A DNA stretch of 64,000 nucleotides from Bradyrhizobium sp. AZCC 1610 (GCF_036924515.1 NZ_JAZHRR010000001.1:3257001-3321000); one strand, 5' to 3'; counted from the stretch's first letter, positions 54,326 to 64,000 are shown. A program made the numbers and translations. Notes: generated from the letters alone by a model not told the origin.

Positions 54326-55279
54326 TTACGGAAACACCAGCCGTCCGCTCTGGATGAACCACATCACGCTGGTCAGCGTGATCACGGATGCGAAGGTCCC
54401 GATCAGGACGGCCACCGACGCCGGCGCGATCCAGGTATTGTTCTGCCGCGCCATCACGAACACGTTCAGCGCCGGCGGCAGTGCTGCCATCAGGACCGCG
54501 GTCGCCGCCCAGGGTTGCGCGAACGGCCCGAACAGCAGCATCAAGCCGAACACGAGCAGCGGATGGATCACGAGTTTGATCGCGATCACGCCCGGCACTT
54601 CCCAGGGCACGCGATCGAACGGCCGCAGCGCCACGGTGACGCCGAGCACGAACAGCGCGGTCGGCGCGGCCGCGTTCTGCAGGAACAGCAGCGTTTTGTC
54701 GACCGCAACGGGCAGTTGAATATGTAGCGCCGCAGCGAGCGCTCCGGCGGCAGCAGACATGATCAGCGGGTTCAGCACGATCTGCCGTACGGCGACGCCA
54801 ATCGCGTGCAGGAAGGAGGGATGCTCGCGATCGGTCAGCGCCATCAACAGCGGCACGATCGAGAACAGGAAAATGCTGTCGCAGCAGAAGATCAGCGCGG
54901 TCGGCGCCGCTGCCTTGCTGCCAAGCACCGCCAGCGCCAGCCCCGGTCCTATGTAGCCGATGTTTCCGTAGGCACCGGCAAGGCCCGAGATCGTCGCCTT
55001 GCGCAGCGAGAGCTCGCCGATGATTCGTCCTGTCACCATCGCCAGCACGAAAGCGCTGACCGTGCCGATCGTCGTTGCGATCAGGAATGGCGGGTTGTTC
55101 AGTTCGGCGAACGGTGTCTCCGACATGATGCGAAACAGCAACGCCGGCAAAGAAACGTACAGCAGGAAGAAGTTCATCCAGGCGAGGCCGGACTCCGGCA
55201 GGCCCCTGGTCTTGCCGCAGGCAAAGCCGATGAAGATCAGGCCGAAATAGGGAAGCGCGAGGTTGAGGATATCGACCAT
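54326..55279 (-). CDS. AEC family transporter
   Basis: A 317-residue membrane protein with about ten hydrophobic segments in the auxin-efflux-carrier (AEC) pattern: LNLALPYFGLIFIGFACGK near the start, GAYGNIGYIGPGLALAVLG in the first repeat, and MAALPPALNVFVMARQNNT in the second. Bacterial members export or import small organic acids such as malate or malonate; the ligand here is unknown. Convergent with the UbiH-like gene. Confidence 0.9.
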   Translation of the reverse strand: MVDILNLALPYFGLIFIGFACGKTRGLPESGLAWMNFFLLYVSLPALLFRIMSETPFAELNNPPFLIATTIGTVSAFVLAMVTGRIIGELSLRKATISGLAGAYGNIGYIGPGLALAVLGSKAAAPTALIFCCDSIFLFSIVPLLMALTDREHPSFLHAIGVAVRQIVLNPLIMSAAAGALAAALHIQLPVAVDKTLLFLQNAAAPTALFVLGVTVALRPFDRVPWEVPGVIAIKLVIHPLLVFGLMLLFGPFAQPWAATAVLMAALPPALNVFVMARQNNTWIAPASVAVLIGTFASVITLTSVMWFIQSGRLVFP

Positions 55280-55402
55280 CTCGAAAACGTCTTTTCGTCA
55301 GTAATTTCGGGGGTATGGCGCCGGACGTGGCCACCACATGTAAAGGTTAATTCGTCCTATTGCCCCTAGCATCGGCCACAATCATGGTCTATTCGACGGG
55401 AC

Positions 55403-55735
55403 ATGATCAAAGCGCGCACCGCCAAATTTCAGATCGGGCAGATTGTCCGCCACCGGGTGTTTTCATTCCGGGGCGTGATTTTCGATATCGATCCGGAATT
55501 CAACAATACCGAGGAGTGGTGGTTGTCGATCCCCGAGGAGGTTCGGCCTCACAAGGATCAGCCGTTCTATCATCTGCTCGCGGAGAATTCGGACTCCGAA
55601 TACGTCGCCTATGTCTCCGAGCAAAACCTGCTGCCGGACGATTCCGGCGAGCCGATCCGGCATTCGCAGGTGGCCGAGATCTTCGTGAAGGACAAGGCAG
55701 GTGGCTATCGCCCGCGCAATCCGTCGCTGAACTAG
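55403..55735 (+). CDS. hspQ: heat shock protein HspQ
   Basis: A 110-residue hemimethylated-DNA-binding/HspQ family protein: KFQIGQIVRHRVFSFRGVIF, DIDPEF, WWLSIPEEVRPHKDQPFYHLL and YVSEQNLLPDDS. HspQ enhances Lon-dependent proteolysis and responds to heat. The rightward gene ends just before a bidirectional terminator at 55753-55783. Confidence 0.92.
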   Translation: MIKARTAKFQIGQIVRHRVFSFRGVIFDIDPEFNNTEEWWLSIPEEVRPHKDQPFYHLLAENSDSEYVAYVSEQNLLPDDSGEPIRHSQVAEIFVKDKAGGYRPRNPSLN

Positions 55736-55752
55736 TCATCTTTGCCCGCAAT

Positions 55753-55783
55753 AAAAAAAGGCGCCCTGCTCGGGCGCCTTTTT
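55753..55783. terminator. bidirectional intrinsic terminator
   Basis: GGCGCCC / GGGCGCC stem with a five-base loop, a run of seven A on the left and five T on the right. It serves the convergent hspQ and IalB-like genes. Confidence 0.92.
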
Positions 55784-55806
55784 GTTTTGTCAGATGGATG
55801 CGGCTG

Positions 55807-56622
55807 CTACTTCGCCGCCGGATTGGCGCCGCCGCCGCCCTCGAGCTTCTTGCGCTGCTCTTCAGCCCGCTTCTGCAGCTCTTCCTGCAGCTTCTTCTGG
55901 TTTTCCTCGAACACCTTCGGATCGGTCGGCGGACCGTCATAGGCCTTGGCGAATTCACCCGCGAGCGGCAGCGGCAGCGTCAGCGGCGCGCCGTTGGAAT
56001 TGATCGCCTGAACAACGAGATTCTGGCCCTTCTTCAGGCTGGCAATCAGCTCGGGGGTCGCTTCGTAGTCGGACATGCAACCGTTCTGGAAGCAGATGAC
56101 GTAGGGGCCCTGCAGCGGCGCATTGCTGTCGACGATGATCCGGGTTCCGTGCACGAGCTGCATGCCGAGCGGCAGGGTCACGCGCAGGAGCTTCTTCGGC
56201 TCGCCTTCCGGCTCGATGATGACGGCGGCGATGACGGGCTGGCCGGACTCGATGCGGCCGTCCTTGCCGGTGAAGCAAACCTGCTTGGCGCCGGCTTCCT
56301 GCCCCTTGAGGCAGAACTTGGTCCAGGGCGCGTAAATCAGCTGGACCTGCTGTTCCTGCGGCTGGGGGGCGGCGCCGGGAGCGCCAGCCGGAGGGGCTTG
56401 CGCGGCCGGGGCGCCGGCGGGACCCTTGGGAGCAGCCTTCGGAGGCGCTTTCGGAGCGGCAGGCGCAGGAGCAGGAGCAGCCTTGGGGGCGCCGGGCGCC
56501 GGCGCGGGCTGCTGGGCTTGCGCGCCCGAAGCGATCAACGTTGCCGACAAAGCCGAGGCCGCCAACAGGGCGAAGATCTGCCCACGCGGCCGGATCGACC
56601 CGGCCAAGATACGGAAATTCAT
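55807..56622 (-). CDS. invasion-associated locus B (IalB) family protein
   Basis: A 271-residue exported protein. The signal peptide is MNFRILAGSIRPRGQIFALL, cleaved near GAQAQQ. A Pro/Ala-rich linker of about 60 residues follows, then the IalB domain (WTKFCLKGQEAGAKQVCFTG, PLGMQLVHGTRIIVD, PYVICFQNGCMSDYEA) with conserved Cys pairs, and a Lys/Gln-rich helical tail. IalB relatives occur in many Rhizobiales and are not specific to pathogens; their role is unclear. The ATG at 56622 is used because the upstream codons precede the signal peptide. Confidence 0.88.
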   Translation of the reverse strand: MNFRILAGSIRPRGQIFALLAASALSATLIASGAQAQQPAPAPGAPKAAPAPAPAAPKAPPKAAPKGPAGAPAAQAPPAGAPGAAPQPQEQQVQLIYAPWTKFCLKGQEAGAKQVCFTGKDGRIESGQPVIAAVIIEPEGEPKKLLRVTLPLGMQLVHGTRIIVDSNAPLQGPYVICFQNGCMSDYEATPELIASLKKGQNLVVQAINSNGAPLTLPLPLAGEFAKAYDGPPTDPKVFEENQKKLQEELQKRAEEQRKKLEGGGGANPAAK

Positions 56623-56843
56623 TGCGGAAAACCCTTTCTGAACCGCAGCGCCCGAAACCGCTACAGGCACCGACACCTAGCCGCGCTGGGGCGGCTGTCT
56701 CGTTGGCAATTGAGGCGGATACGTGACCGGTGTTCCCGCCGTCATCAACTGCCCGCCTTCAATACAGCGGCAGACGAAAAGATCAATGCCGACAGGTATC
56801 TTTGGCGTTCCTCGCAGGCCGAGGCCGAAGCCTATGGTAAAGC

Positions 56844-58709
56844 TTGCGGGTGCGCATTTTCGAATCAAATCCCTGCCCGCCTGTGACCGTCTCCGGGCGT
56901 ATCCGCCTGCGTGTGTTGGCATGTATCGCCCTCGCGCTGGGTGTAACGCCTCCCGGGCCGCTCTGCGAGGCGAAGGCGGCCGAAAGTCACGCGCTGGCGA
57001 TGCACGGCGTGCCAGCCCTCCCCCCCGGCTTCACGCATATGCCCTACGCCAATCCCGATGCGCCAAAGGGCGGGCGGCTGCTCTGGGGCGTCCTCGGAAC
57101 CTTCGACAGCCTCAATCCCCAGATCGTTCGTGGCCTCGCCGTTCAGCAAATCAGGAGCCTTGTGGTCGAGAGCCTGATGGCGCGCGGCAACGACGAGGCT
57201 TTCACGCTCTATGGCTTGCTCGCGAAAAGCGTCGAAACCGACGACGCGCGCAGCTATGTCACCTTCCACCTCGATCCGAAAGCGCGCTTCGCCGATGGGA
57301 AGCCGGTCACGGCAGAGGACGTCCTGTTTTCGTGGGCCTTGCTGCGCGACAAGGGCCGCCCCAATCACCGCCAGTATTATTCCAAGGTCGCAAAGGCCGA
57401 GGCGACCGATCCCCTAACGGTGCGTTTCGATTTCGGCGGTGCCAATGACCGCGAGCTGCCGCTGATCCTCGGCTTGATGCCGGTCCTGCCGCGGCACGCG
57501 GTCGATCCCGCGACGTTCGAGGAAACCACGATGACCGGACCGATCGGTTCGGGCCCCTATCGCGTCACCGCCGTCAAGCCGGGAGCCAGCGTCACGCTGA
57601 CCCGCAATCCCGATTACTGGGGCCGCGACCTGCCGGTCAATCGTGGCTTGTGGAACTTCGACGAGATTAGGCTCGACTTCTATCGCGAATCCAACGGGCT
57701 GTTCGAAGCGTTCAAGCGCGGCCTCTACGACTTTCGCGTCGAACACGAACCGCTGCGCTGGCACGAAGGCTACGATTTTCCGGCGGCCCGCAACGGCGAA
57801 GTGATCCGCGACACCATCAAGACCGGGATGCCGCAGCCGTCGGAATTCCTGGTGTTCAACACGCGGCGTCCGGTGTTTTCGGACATCCGCGTGCGGCAGG
57901 CGCTGACACTGCTGTTCGATTTCGAGTGGATCAATCGGAATTACTTTTTCGGGCTCTATACGCGCTCCGCCGGCTTCTTCGCAGGATCCGAACTATCCGC
58001 CTATGCCCGTCCCGCCGATGAGCGCGAGCGCGAGCTTTTGAAGCCGTTCACCGAGCGCATCCGGCCGGATATTCTCGACGGCAGCTACCGCCTGCCCGTC
58101 ACCGACGGGTCGGGACGCGATCGCACGACGCTGCGCAGCGCGCTCAAATTGCTGTCGGAAGCCGGTTACGAGCTCGATGGAACCGTGCTGCGGCAGCGTG
58201 CGACCAAAATCCCCTTCGCCTTCGAAATCCTGGTGACGACGCGCGATCAGGAGCGGATCGCGCTGGCCTATCAGCGCGACCTCAAGCGCGCCGGCATCGA
58301 GGCCAACGTTCGCGCGGTCGATCCCGTGCAGTTCGACCAGCGCCGGCTCGGCTACGAGTTCGACATGCTGCAGAACCGCTGGGATCAGTCGCTCTCCCCC
58401 GGCAACGAGCAGTCCTTCTACTTTGGCAGCCAGGCCGCCGACATTCCCGGCACGCGGAATTACATGGGGGCGAAGGAGCCCGCCATCGACGCCCTGATTG
58501 CGGCGCTGCTCGAGGCGCGCGAGCGGCCGGCCTTCGTCTCCGCGGTGCGGGCGCTCGACCGCGCCCTGATGTCTGGCTTCTATGCTATTCCGGTGTTTAA
58601 CGTGCAGGAGCAATGGATCGCGCGCTGGAATCGGATAGAACGGCCTGTAGCGACCGCGCTGACAGGCTATCTGCCGGAGACCTGGTGGCAGAAGCCGGAA
58701 GCGAAATGA
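56844..58709 (+). CDS. extracellular solute-binding protein, family 5 (oligopeptide type, YejA-like)
   Basis: A 621-residue exported peptide-type binding protein if TTG 56844 is the start; GTG 56883 would give 608 residues and neither has a good ribosome site. The signal peptide (RVLACIALALGVTPPG) ends near EAKAAES. Family 5 blocks follow: FTHMPYANPDAPKGGRLLWG, DSLNPQIVRG, ITGPIGSGPYRV-like (MTGPIGSGPYRVTAVKPG) and TLTRNPDYWGRDLPV. No permease or ATPase genes follow; the next gene is a degenerate adenylate-forming enzyme. Confidence 0.85.
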   Translation: MRVRIFESNPCPPVTVSGRIRLRVLACIALALGVTPPGPLCEAKAAESHALAMHGVPALPPGFTHMPYANPDAPKGGRLLWGVLGTFDSLNPQIVRGLAVQQIRSLVVESLMARGNDEAFTLYGLLAKSVETDDARSYVTFHLDPKARFADGKPVTAEDVLFSWALLRDKGRPNHRQYYSKVAKAEATDPLTVRFDFGGANDRELPLILGLMPVLPRHAVDPATFEETTMTGPIGSGPYRVTAVKPGASVTLTRNPDYWGRDLPVNRGLWNFDEIRLDFYRESNGLFEAFKRGLYDFRVEHEPLRWHEGYDFPAARNGEVIRDTIKTGMPQPSEFLVFNTRRPVFSDIRVRQALTLLFDFEWINRNYFFGLYTRSAGFFAGSELSAYARPADERERELLKPFTERIRPDILDGSYRLPVTDGSGRDRTTLRSALKLLSEAGYELDGTVLRQRATKIPFAFEILVTTRDQERIALAYQRDLKRAGIEANVRAVDPVQFDQRRLGYEFDMLQNRWDQSLSPGNEQSFYFGSQAADIPGTRNYMGAKEPAIDALIAALLEARERPAFVSAVRALDRALMSGFYAIPVFNVQEQWIARWNRIERPVATALTGYLPETWWQKPEAK

Positions 58710-58752
58710 TTCACCAGCTGTGCAACCCTCGTGACAGAGCCAAAGTAACGCC

Positions 58753-60259
58753 GTGACCCAGCCCACTGCTTCGCCAACGCTCGATACCTTGTTCAAACGG
58801 AACCTGGCGCGGCAGCCGGATGCGCTGGCGCTGGTCGATCCCCTCAACAAGCAGCGCATCACCGGCCAGCCGCCGAAGCGTCTTACCTTCGCGCAGGCCG
58901 ACCGCATGATCTCGTCGCTGGCCGCGCACTTCATCGAGTCCGGCTTGCCGGCCAATTCCGTGATCGCGGTTCAACTGCCCAATACCATCGAATTCGCGAT
59001 CACCGTGCTCGCCGCCTTCCGCGCCGGCCTCGTCGTCGCGGTGCTGCCGCTGCTCTGGCGGCAGTCGGAATTGACCATGGCGCTCAACCGCACCGCCGCG
59101 CGGGGGATCGTGACCTCGGGCAAGGTCGACGGCGTGATCTATTCTGATATCGCCATGAACGCCGCCGCCGAAGCGTTCTCGATCCGCCATGTCTGCGGCT
59201 TCGGCAGTGACCTGCCCGAAGGCATGGCCTCGCTCGACAACGCGATTTTCCGGGAATCCCTGACCACGCGCGCCGTGATCCAGGACGGCCGCAAGGCGGC
59301 GCTGATTTCCTTCGACGTCACCGCGGACGGCTTCCGGCCGGTCCCGCGCGCCCATCTCGGCCTGATTGCCGGCGGCCTTGCGATGTCGCTCGAAAGCGAC
59401 GTGCCACAGGGCGCAACTGTCCTGTCGGCCTTCTCGCCGATGTCGTTTGCCGGCCTCGCCTCGTCGCTGGCGGTCTGGCTCTTGTCGGGCGGAACGCTGG
59501 TGCTGCACCATCCGTTCGACGAGGAGGCGCTGGAACAACAGATCAACGAACAGGCCTGCGATACGCTGATTGCACCGGCGCAACTGGCGCTGCGGCTGGA
59601 CGAACTGGACCTCGCGGCGCGGATGCCGAGCCTGCGCAATGTCATCGGCCTGTGGCGCACGCCGGAACAGGTCGGCTCCAGCGCGTGCTGGACCGCGCAG
59701 CAGGCGACGCTGACGGATGTCTATCTGTTCGGCGAGGCCGGATTGTTCGGCGCGCGCCGGATCGCGGAGGACGGCTCGCCGGCCCTGATCAAGCCCGGCC
59801 TTCACGGCGCGCCGCGCGAATTGCCGGGATCGTCGATCGCGGGCGAGATCCTGCTGACGCCGCGCGGCACGTTGGGATTGCGCGGGCCGATGGTGCCGGT
59901 CGCGGCCTATGCACCGCCTCCGCCGCCGAGCGACTCCCTGATCGCCTCGCCGCCGCGCGACTACGTCGATACGGATTACGCGGCGCGGATCGACCGCGTG
60001 ACCCGGCGCGATCAACATCACCGCGCCGCCTTCCGGCGTCATGGCCGTCGGCGGCTACCGGTTCCTGGCGCAGGACCTGCAGGAATGGGCGCGGCGGCTC
60101 GGCCAGGGCGCGCTCCTGACCGCATTGCCCGATCGCCTCAGCGGCCACCGGCTCGCCGGCCGCGCCCTCGACAATGCGCGCGCTCGGGACGCGCTGACAG
60201 AACTTGGCCTTAACCCATTGATGGTGGAAGCATTTCGCGATCGCTCCAACGCGCTCTGA
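58753..60259 (+). pseudogene. degenerate AMP-binding (acyl-CoA synthetase-like) protein, frameshifted
   Basis: The GTG at 58753 opens a protein of the adenylate-forming fold (LFKRNLARQPDALALVD, ALPNTIEF-like VQLPNTIEFAITVLAAFRAG). The usual P-loop (TSGTTGxPKG) is not seen: the position reads ISFDVTADGFRPVPRAH. After DYAARIDRVT the frame is lost at CCC 60002-60004; removing one C restores GAINITAPPSGVMAVGGYRF and an end at 60259 (501 residues). Even restored, the family A10 lysine is not evident. A non-catalytic or altered-substrate role is inferred. It lies 43 bp after the peptide-binding gene and 90 bp before a degenerate GGDEF gene. Confidence 0.78.
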
Positions 60260-60349
60260 GAGCCTCCGGCGGCTCGGCGTTGACGCCGCATTAAGCGGCG
60301 CAAACTAGCATCGCTGGTTCCAGATGCGCGCCTGACCCGAGTTCTCAAG

Positions 60350-61606
60350 ATGTCCCAGCAAGGTCCGATCCTCGTCGTGTCGACCGCGAGACGGCCGTCC
60401 TTTGCCGCCACGCTCGACCTCGCGAGGCTATTTCCGGTGGTCGAGACCGAATGGACGGACGCGGTGCGCGCCGTCGAACAGGTGCAACCGGCCGCCGTGC
60501 TGGCTGCAACCTCCGACACCGATGCAGCCGGACTGGCGGAACTGGCAGCGCGAGTAGCGGCACGCCAGCCTTATCTGCCGCTGATCTCGGTCGACCCGCG
60601 GGTCCCGCATCCAGACAACGTCATTCCTTTCTTCCAGAGCCAAATCTCGCAAACCCAAACCCTGCAAACTCAAGGCGGCTCTGACCGCCTGGTGGCTCGG
60701 CTGCGTGCCGCGCTGCGCGTGCGGTCGTTGCATGCGACCGTGATGCGCCGGCTGGTGCCGGCAACGCCGATGGTGCTGTCGCATATCGATCCGGCGCGCG
60801 ACGCTACCGTGCTGCTGATCGGCCGCGGCGGCGCCTATCCGACGTTGTCGGTCGCGCTTGGCGAGCGCACCGGCGTGGTCGGCGCGCTCTCGATCGAGGC
60901 GGCTGCGAAGCATCTCAACGTCAGAGACATCGACGGCATCGTGCTCGGCGAAGGCTTCAGCCCGCGCGTGATCGACGCCTTCCTCACCGTGCTGACGGAG
61001 GATGCCCGGTTCCGCAACCTTCCCGTCGTCGTGACGGCAGGTGATCTGGCGCCGGCCTACGATCTGCCGAACCTCGAGGTTGTTTCCGACGACGCCGCCC
61101 AGGCGGTCGCGACGGCGCTGCCGCTGATCCGCCAGCATGCCTTCGAGGCGCATCTGAGCCGAACGCTGAGGGCCATCGACGCCGATGGCCTGATCGACGC
61201 GCGGACCGGCCTGCTCACCCGGGACGCCTTCGAGCGCGACTTCGCCAGCGCCATCTACCAGACGCAGCAACGCGGCGGCGGATTGTCGGTCGCACGCTTT
61301 GCGTTCGATCCCGAACATCCCCGCGCGCAATTCGACGGCGCGCGGATCATCAGCCGCCTGATGCGGCAGATGGATTTCGGCGCCGCCCAGGAAGACGGCT
61401 CGGTTGTCGTGGTCTTTGCCGAAACCGACCTGAAGACGGCGCACACCATCGCGCGGCGGCTGTTGAGCGTGATGCGCCATACCAGCCACGGCCAGCGCGA
61501 CGCGCGAGCGGAGCCCGTTGTTACCGTGGCAACGCTGCTGCCGAACGATTCCGTGAAGTCGTTGCGGATGCGACTGCAGGAAAAGGCGCATCGCGCAGCG
61601 TCGTAA
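60350..61606 (+). CDS. degenerate GGDEF (diguanylate cyclase-like) protein
   Basis: A 418-residue cytoplasmic protein. Two alpha/beta (receiver-like) regions lie at residues ~5-95 and ~135-260, separated by a low-complexity QTQTLQTQ linker. Residues ~285-410 resemble a GGDEF domain: DARTGLLTRDAFERDFASAI matches the DxLTGLxNR start, and ISRLMRQMDFGAAQEDGSVV follows. The catalytic GGDEF is replaced by EDGSV, so cyclase activity is unlikely. The receivers lack a clear phosphorylation Asp. A binding or scaffolding role is plausible. Confidence 0.75.
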   Translation: MSQQGPILVVSTARRPSFAATLDLARLFPVVETEWTDAVRAVEQVQPAAVLAATSDTDAAGLAELAARVAARQPYLPLISVDPRVPHPDNVIPFFQSQISQTQTLQTQGGSDRLVARLRAALRVRSLHATVMRRLVPATPMVLSHIDPARDATVLLIGRGGAYPTLSVALGERTGVVGALSIEAAAKHLNVRDIDGIVLGEGFSPRVIDAFLTVLTEDARFRNLPVVVTAGDLAPAYDLPNLEVVSDDAAQAVATALPLIRQHAFEAHLSRTLRAIDADGLIDARTGLLTRDAFERDFASAIYQTQQRGGGLSVARFAFDPEHPRAQFDGARIISRLMRQMDFGAAQEDGSVVVVFAETDLKTAHTIARRLLSVMRHTSHGQRDARAEPVVTVATLLPNDSVKSLRMRLQEKAHRAAS

Positions 61607-61619
61607 CCGCCCCTTGCCG

Positions 61620-61788
61620 GCACCACGACGTTCCCCGGATGCTGCGCAGCGCGCTCGGGATCGCGCTTCGCGCGATTCCGGCGGTGCGCAACTGATCCGG
61701 GGTCCATCCGTCCTGCGCGTGCGCGTGAATGGATCCCGGCTCTGCGGAGCAGCGCTACGCGCTGCACCGCGTCCGGGACACGAACCAA
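61620..61788. repeat. GC-rich intergenic repeat-like element
   Basis: The ends are imperfect inverted repeats (TCCCCGGATGCTGCGCAGCG against TGTCCCGGACGCGGTGCAGC in reverse complement), with inner palindromes around GATCGCGCTTCGCGCGATTC. It fills the gap between the convergent degenerate GGDEF gene and mfd. I recall similar elements in Bradyrhizobium intergenes. Confidence 0.6.
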
Positions 61789-64000
61789 TTAAGCCGCCTT
61801 CTTGCTCTCCGCAAGATTGGCGAGTTGCCGCAGGATCTCGGTCGTGCCCATCAACCGCTCTTCCGGCGTCTTCCATGTCTGCAGGAACACCACCTTCATG
61901 TCCGGGCGCACCTTGGCAGCCTGGCCGTGCTGACGGATGAAGAACACCAGCCGGTCCGGCTGCGCGAACTTGTTCTCCCGGAAAGTAATGACCGCGCCCT
62001 TCGGTCCGGCATCGACCTTCTCGACATTGGCTCTGCGGCAATAGGCCTTGATGGCCGCGACCTTGAAGAGATAGCGGACTTCGTCCGGCAGCACGCCGAA
62101 GCGGTCGCGCATCTCGGCGGCGAAATTGTCGATCTCCTCGTCGGTTTCGAGACCGGCCAGCCGCCGGTACAGCGACAGCCGCACCGCGAGGTCGTTGACG
62201 TAGTTCTCGGGGATCAGCACCGGCATGCCGATGGTGATCTGCGGCGACCAGCGGTCGGCAGCAGGCTCCGCCACGCCGGCCTTGAGGTTGAGGATCGCTT
62301 CCTCCAGCATCGATTGATAGAGCTCGAAGCCGACTTCCTTGATGTGGCCGGACTGCTCCTCGCCCAACAAATTGCCGGCGCCGCGGATGTCGAGGTCGTG
62401 CGAGGCCAACTGAAAACCCGCCCCCAGCGTTTCCAGCGACTGCAGCACCTTCAGCCGCCGCTCGGCCTGCGCTGTGATCTTTTGCTGCGCCGGCAGCGTG
62501 AACAGCGCATACGCTCGCAGTTTCGAGCGCCCCACACGGCCGCGGAGCTGATAGAGCTGCGCCAGCCCGAACATGTCGGCGCGATGCACGATCAGCGTAT
62601 TGGCCGTGGGGATATCGAGGCCGGACTCGATGATCGTGGTCGAGAGCAGGATGTCGTACTTGCCGTCGTAGAATGCCGACATGATGTCTTCGATGACGGT
62701 CGGCGCCATCTGGCCGTGCGCAACCGCGACCTTCATCTCCGGCACGTTCTTGTCGAGAAAATCCTTGACGCCGGCGAGATCCTCGATCCTTGGCACCACA
62801 TAGAACGCCTGCCCGCCGCGATAACGTTCGCGCAGCAGCGCCTCGCGGATCATCAGGGGATCGTGCGGCGCCACGAAAGTGCGCACCGCCAACCGGTCGA
62901 CCGGGGGCGAGGCGATGATCGAGAGGTCGCGCACGCCGGTCAGCGCCAACTGCAGCGTCCGCGGAATCGGCGTCGCGCTCAGCGTCAGCACGTGGACCTG
63001 GGCGCGCAACTGCTTCAATTTCTCCTTGTGACTGACGCCGAAGTGCTGCTCCTCATCGACGATCAGAAGCCCAAGGTCCCTGAATTTGATGGATTTGCCG
63101 AGCAGCGCGTGGGTGCCGATCACGATGTCGACGTTGCCCTCGGCGATCCCCTTCTTGACCTGCGTCAGTTCCTTCGACGCAACCAGGCGCGAGGCCTGCG
63201 CGACATTGACCGGAAAGCCGCGGAAGCGTTCGGCAAAGTTCTTGCTGTGCTGCCGCGCGAGCAGCGTGGTCGGCACCACGACGGCAACCTGCTTGCCTTC
63301 GAGCGCGACGGCAAATGCCGCGCGCAGCGCCACCTCGGTCTTGCCGAAGCCGACGTCGCCGCAGATCAGCCGGTCCATCGGCCGGCCGCTTTCGAGGTCC
63401 TTCAGCGTGGACGTGATGGCCCCTAACTGGTCCTCGGTTTCCTCGTAGGGGAAGCGCGCACAGAACTCGTCATAGACATGCGGCTGCACCGGCATTTTCG
63501 GGGCCTCATGCAGGTGCCGCTCGGCCGCGATCTTGATCAGTTCGCCGGCAATCTCGCGGATGCGGTTCTTGAGTTTTGCCTTGCGCGCCTGCCAACCACC
63601 GCCGCCCAGCCGGTCGAGTTCGACATTGGAATGGTCGGAGCCGTAACGCGACAGCAGCTCGATGTTCTCGACGGGGAGGAACAGCTTTGTTTCGGCGGCA
63701 TAATGCAGCTCGAGACAGTCATGCGGCGCGCCGCCGACCTCGATGGTCTGCAATCCGACAAAGCGTCCGATGCCGTGCTCGACATGGACGACGAGATCAC
63801 CGGTTGCGAGGCTCGTGACTTCGGAGATAAAGTTATCGAGCTTGCGGCTTGCCTTGCGCGGCCGCACCAGGCGGTCGCCGAGGATGTCCTGCTCGCTGAT
63901 GACGGCGAATTCGTCGGTCTCGAAACCGCTCTCCATGCCGACCACCGCCAGCATGGCCTCGTTACGCGGCGTCGCCTGCACCGTGCGCCAGGCGTTGACG
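61789..64000 (-). CDS. mfd: transcription-repair coupling factor Mfd, 5' end outside the window
   Basis: The C-terminal ~737 residues of Mfd; the frame runs through the right edge, so the UvrB-like N-terminal part is not seen. The RNA-polymerase-interaction domain ([16 protein letters not shown]), the RecG-like helicase motor ([49 protein letters not shown]) and the TRCF domain ([16 protein letters not shown]) are all visible. Mfd removes stalled RNA polymerase and recruits UvrA. The stop at 61789 follows a SKKAA end. The apparent GTG at 63981 is internal, not the start. Confidence 0.96.
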   Translation of the reverse strand, partial: VNAWRTVQATPRNEAMLAVVGMESGFETDEFAVISEQDILGDRLVRPRKASRKLDNFISEVTSLATGDLVVHVEHGIGRFVGLQTIEVGGAPHDCLELHYAAETKLFLPVENIELLSRYGSDHSNVELDRLGGGGWQARKAKLKNRIREIAGELIKIAAERHLHEAPKMPVQPHVYDEFCARFPYEETEDQLGAITSTLKDLESGRPMDRLICGDVGFGKTEVALRAAFAVALEGKQVAVVVPTTLLARQHSKNFAERFRGFPVNVAQASRLVASKELTQVKKGIAEGNVDIVIGTHALLGKSIKFRDLGLLIVDEEQHFGVSHKEKLKQLRAQVHVLTLSATPIPRTLQLALTGVRDLSIIASPPVDRLAVRTFVAPHDPLMIREALLRERYRGGQAFYVVPRIEDLAGVKDFLDKNVPEMKVAVAHGQMAPTVIEDIMSAFYDGKYDILLSTTIIESGLDIPTANTLIVHRADMFGLAQLYQLRGRVGRSKLRAYALFTLPAQQKITAQAERRLKVLQSLETLGAGFQLASHDLDIRGAGNLLGEEQSGHIKEVGFELYQSMLEEAILNLKAGVAEPAADRWSPQITIGMPVLIPENYVNDLAVRLSLYRRLAGLETDEEIDNFAAEMRDRFGVLPDEVRYLFKVAAIKAYCRRANVEKVDAGPKGAVITFRENKFAQPDRLVFFIRQHGQAAKVRPDMKVVFLQTWKTPEERLMGTTEILRQLANLAESKKAA

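Noticed and set aside
55360..56886. A 508-codon plus-strand frame opposite the IalB-like gene
   Set aside because: It is the antisense of the Pro/Ala-rich IalB-like gene and crosses hspQ; its length comes from the GC bias.

Overview
The window looks like chromosomal DNA of a Bradyrhizobium-like alphaproteobacterium (Hyphomicrobiales; Bradyrhizobium or a close relative). The evidence is high G+C, alphaproteobacterial versions of core genes, a phosphatidylcholine synthase of the CDP-alcohol type, NasS/NasT next to an assimilatory nitrite reductase, FixK-type boxes with a FixK-like remnant, and several short GC-rich palindromic intergenic repeats. I see no prophage, conjugative element, insertion sequence or CRISPR array. 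The only structural RNA gene is a tRNA-Ser(UGA).

Region 1 (1-9.4 kb) is mostly a leftward housekeeping operon: a penicillin-binding carboxypeptidase, tmk, holB, metG, a TatD nuclease, a PhnP-like metallohydrolase and a NIPSNAP-like protein. Most junctions are tight or 4-bp overlaps. MetG carries an unusual lysine/alanine-rich, histone-H1-like N-terminal tail. An epoxide-hydrolase-like gene and rlpA follow. Region 2 (9.4-11.1 kb) is gene-poor, with three short candidate micro-proteins and the tRNA.

Region 3 (11.1-20.3 kb) holds a three-part acyl-CoA synthetase/GNAT protein, then a cluster that looks microaerobically regulated: a phasin, a universal stress protein, and an operon of zinc alcohol dehydrogenase, kinase/P-loop fusion and CHAD protein. 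Four copies of TTGA-N6-TCAA (FixK/FNR box) lie within 5.7 kb, three of them upstream of these transcription units. The fourth has no clear target. Next to them a CBS-domain gene and a FixK-like gene survive as two 5'-truncated pieces facing away from each other.

Region 4 (20.3-36 kb) is metabolic and transport genes: a class III aminotransferase, a DsbA-like protein started by TTG, a Bug-type binding protein, an acyl-CoA-dehydrogenase-like monooxygenase with a VOC gene, and a six-gene operon (Tat-exported sugar-type binding protein, two permeases, ATPase, 2-hydroxyacid dehydrogenase, amidase). Region 5 (36-41.7 kb) has small secreted proteins, a cupin/RraA-like pair and the pxpB-pxpC-pxpA 5-oxoprolinase operon.

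Region 6 (41.8-47.4 kb) is assimilatory nitrite reduction: nasT-nasS, then nirA and a reductase that joins an RnfB-like Fe-S motif to a CysJ-like FAD/NADPH unit. The 354-bp nasS-nirA gap holds a sigma-54-like promoter and a hairpin with the A1/G4 hexaloop expected of an ANTAR (NasT) target. Region 7 (47.4-64 kb) carries rimO, an acetylornithine-aminotransferase-like gene, a quinone oxidoreductase, terC-like and pcs, a UbiH-like hydroxylase, an AEC transporter, hspQ, an IalB-like protein, a peptide-binding protein, a degenerate adenylate-forming enzyme next to a degenerate GGDEF protein, and the 3' part of mfd.

Three genes (universal stress protein, VOC protein, AMP-binding protein) each carry a one-base frameshift in a G or C run, with the expected C-terminal sequence continuing in the neighbouring frame. 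Either these are real mutations or the assembly has homopolymer errors.
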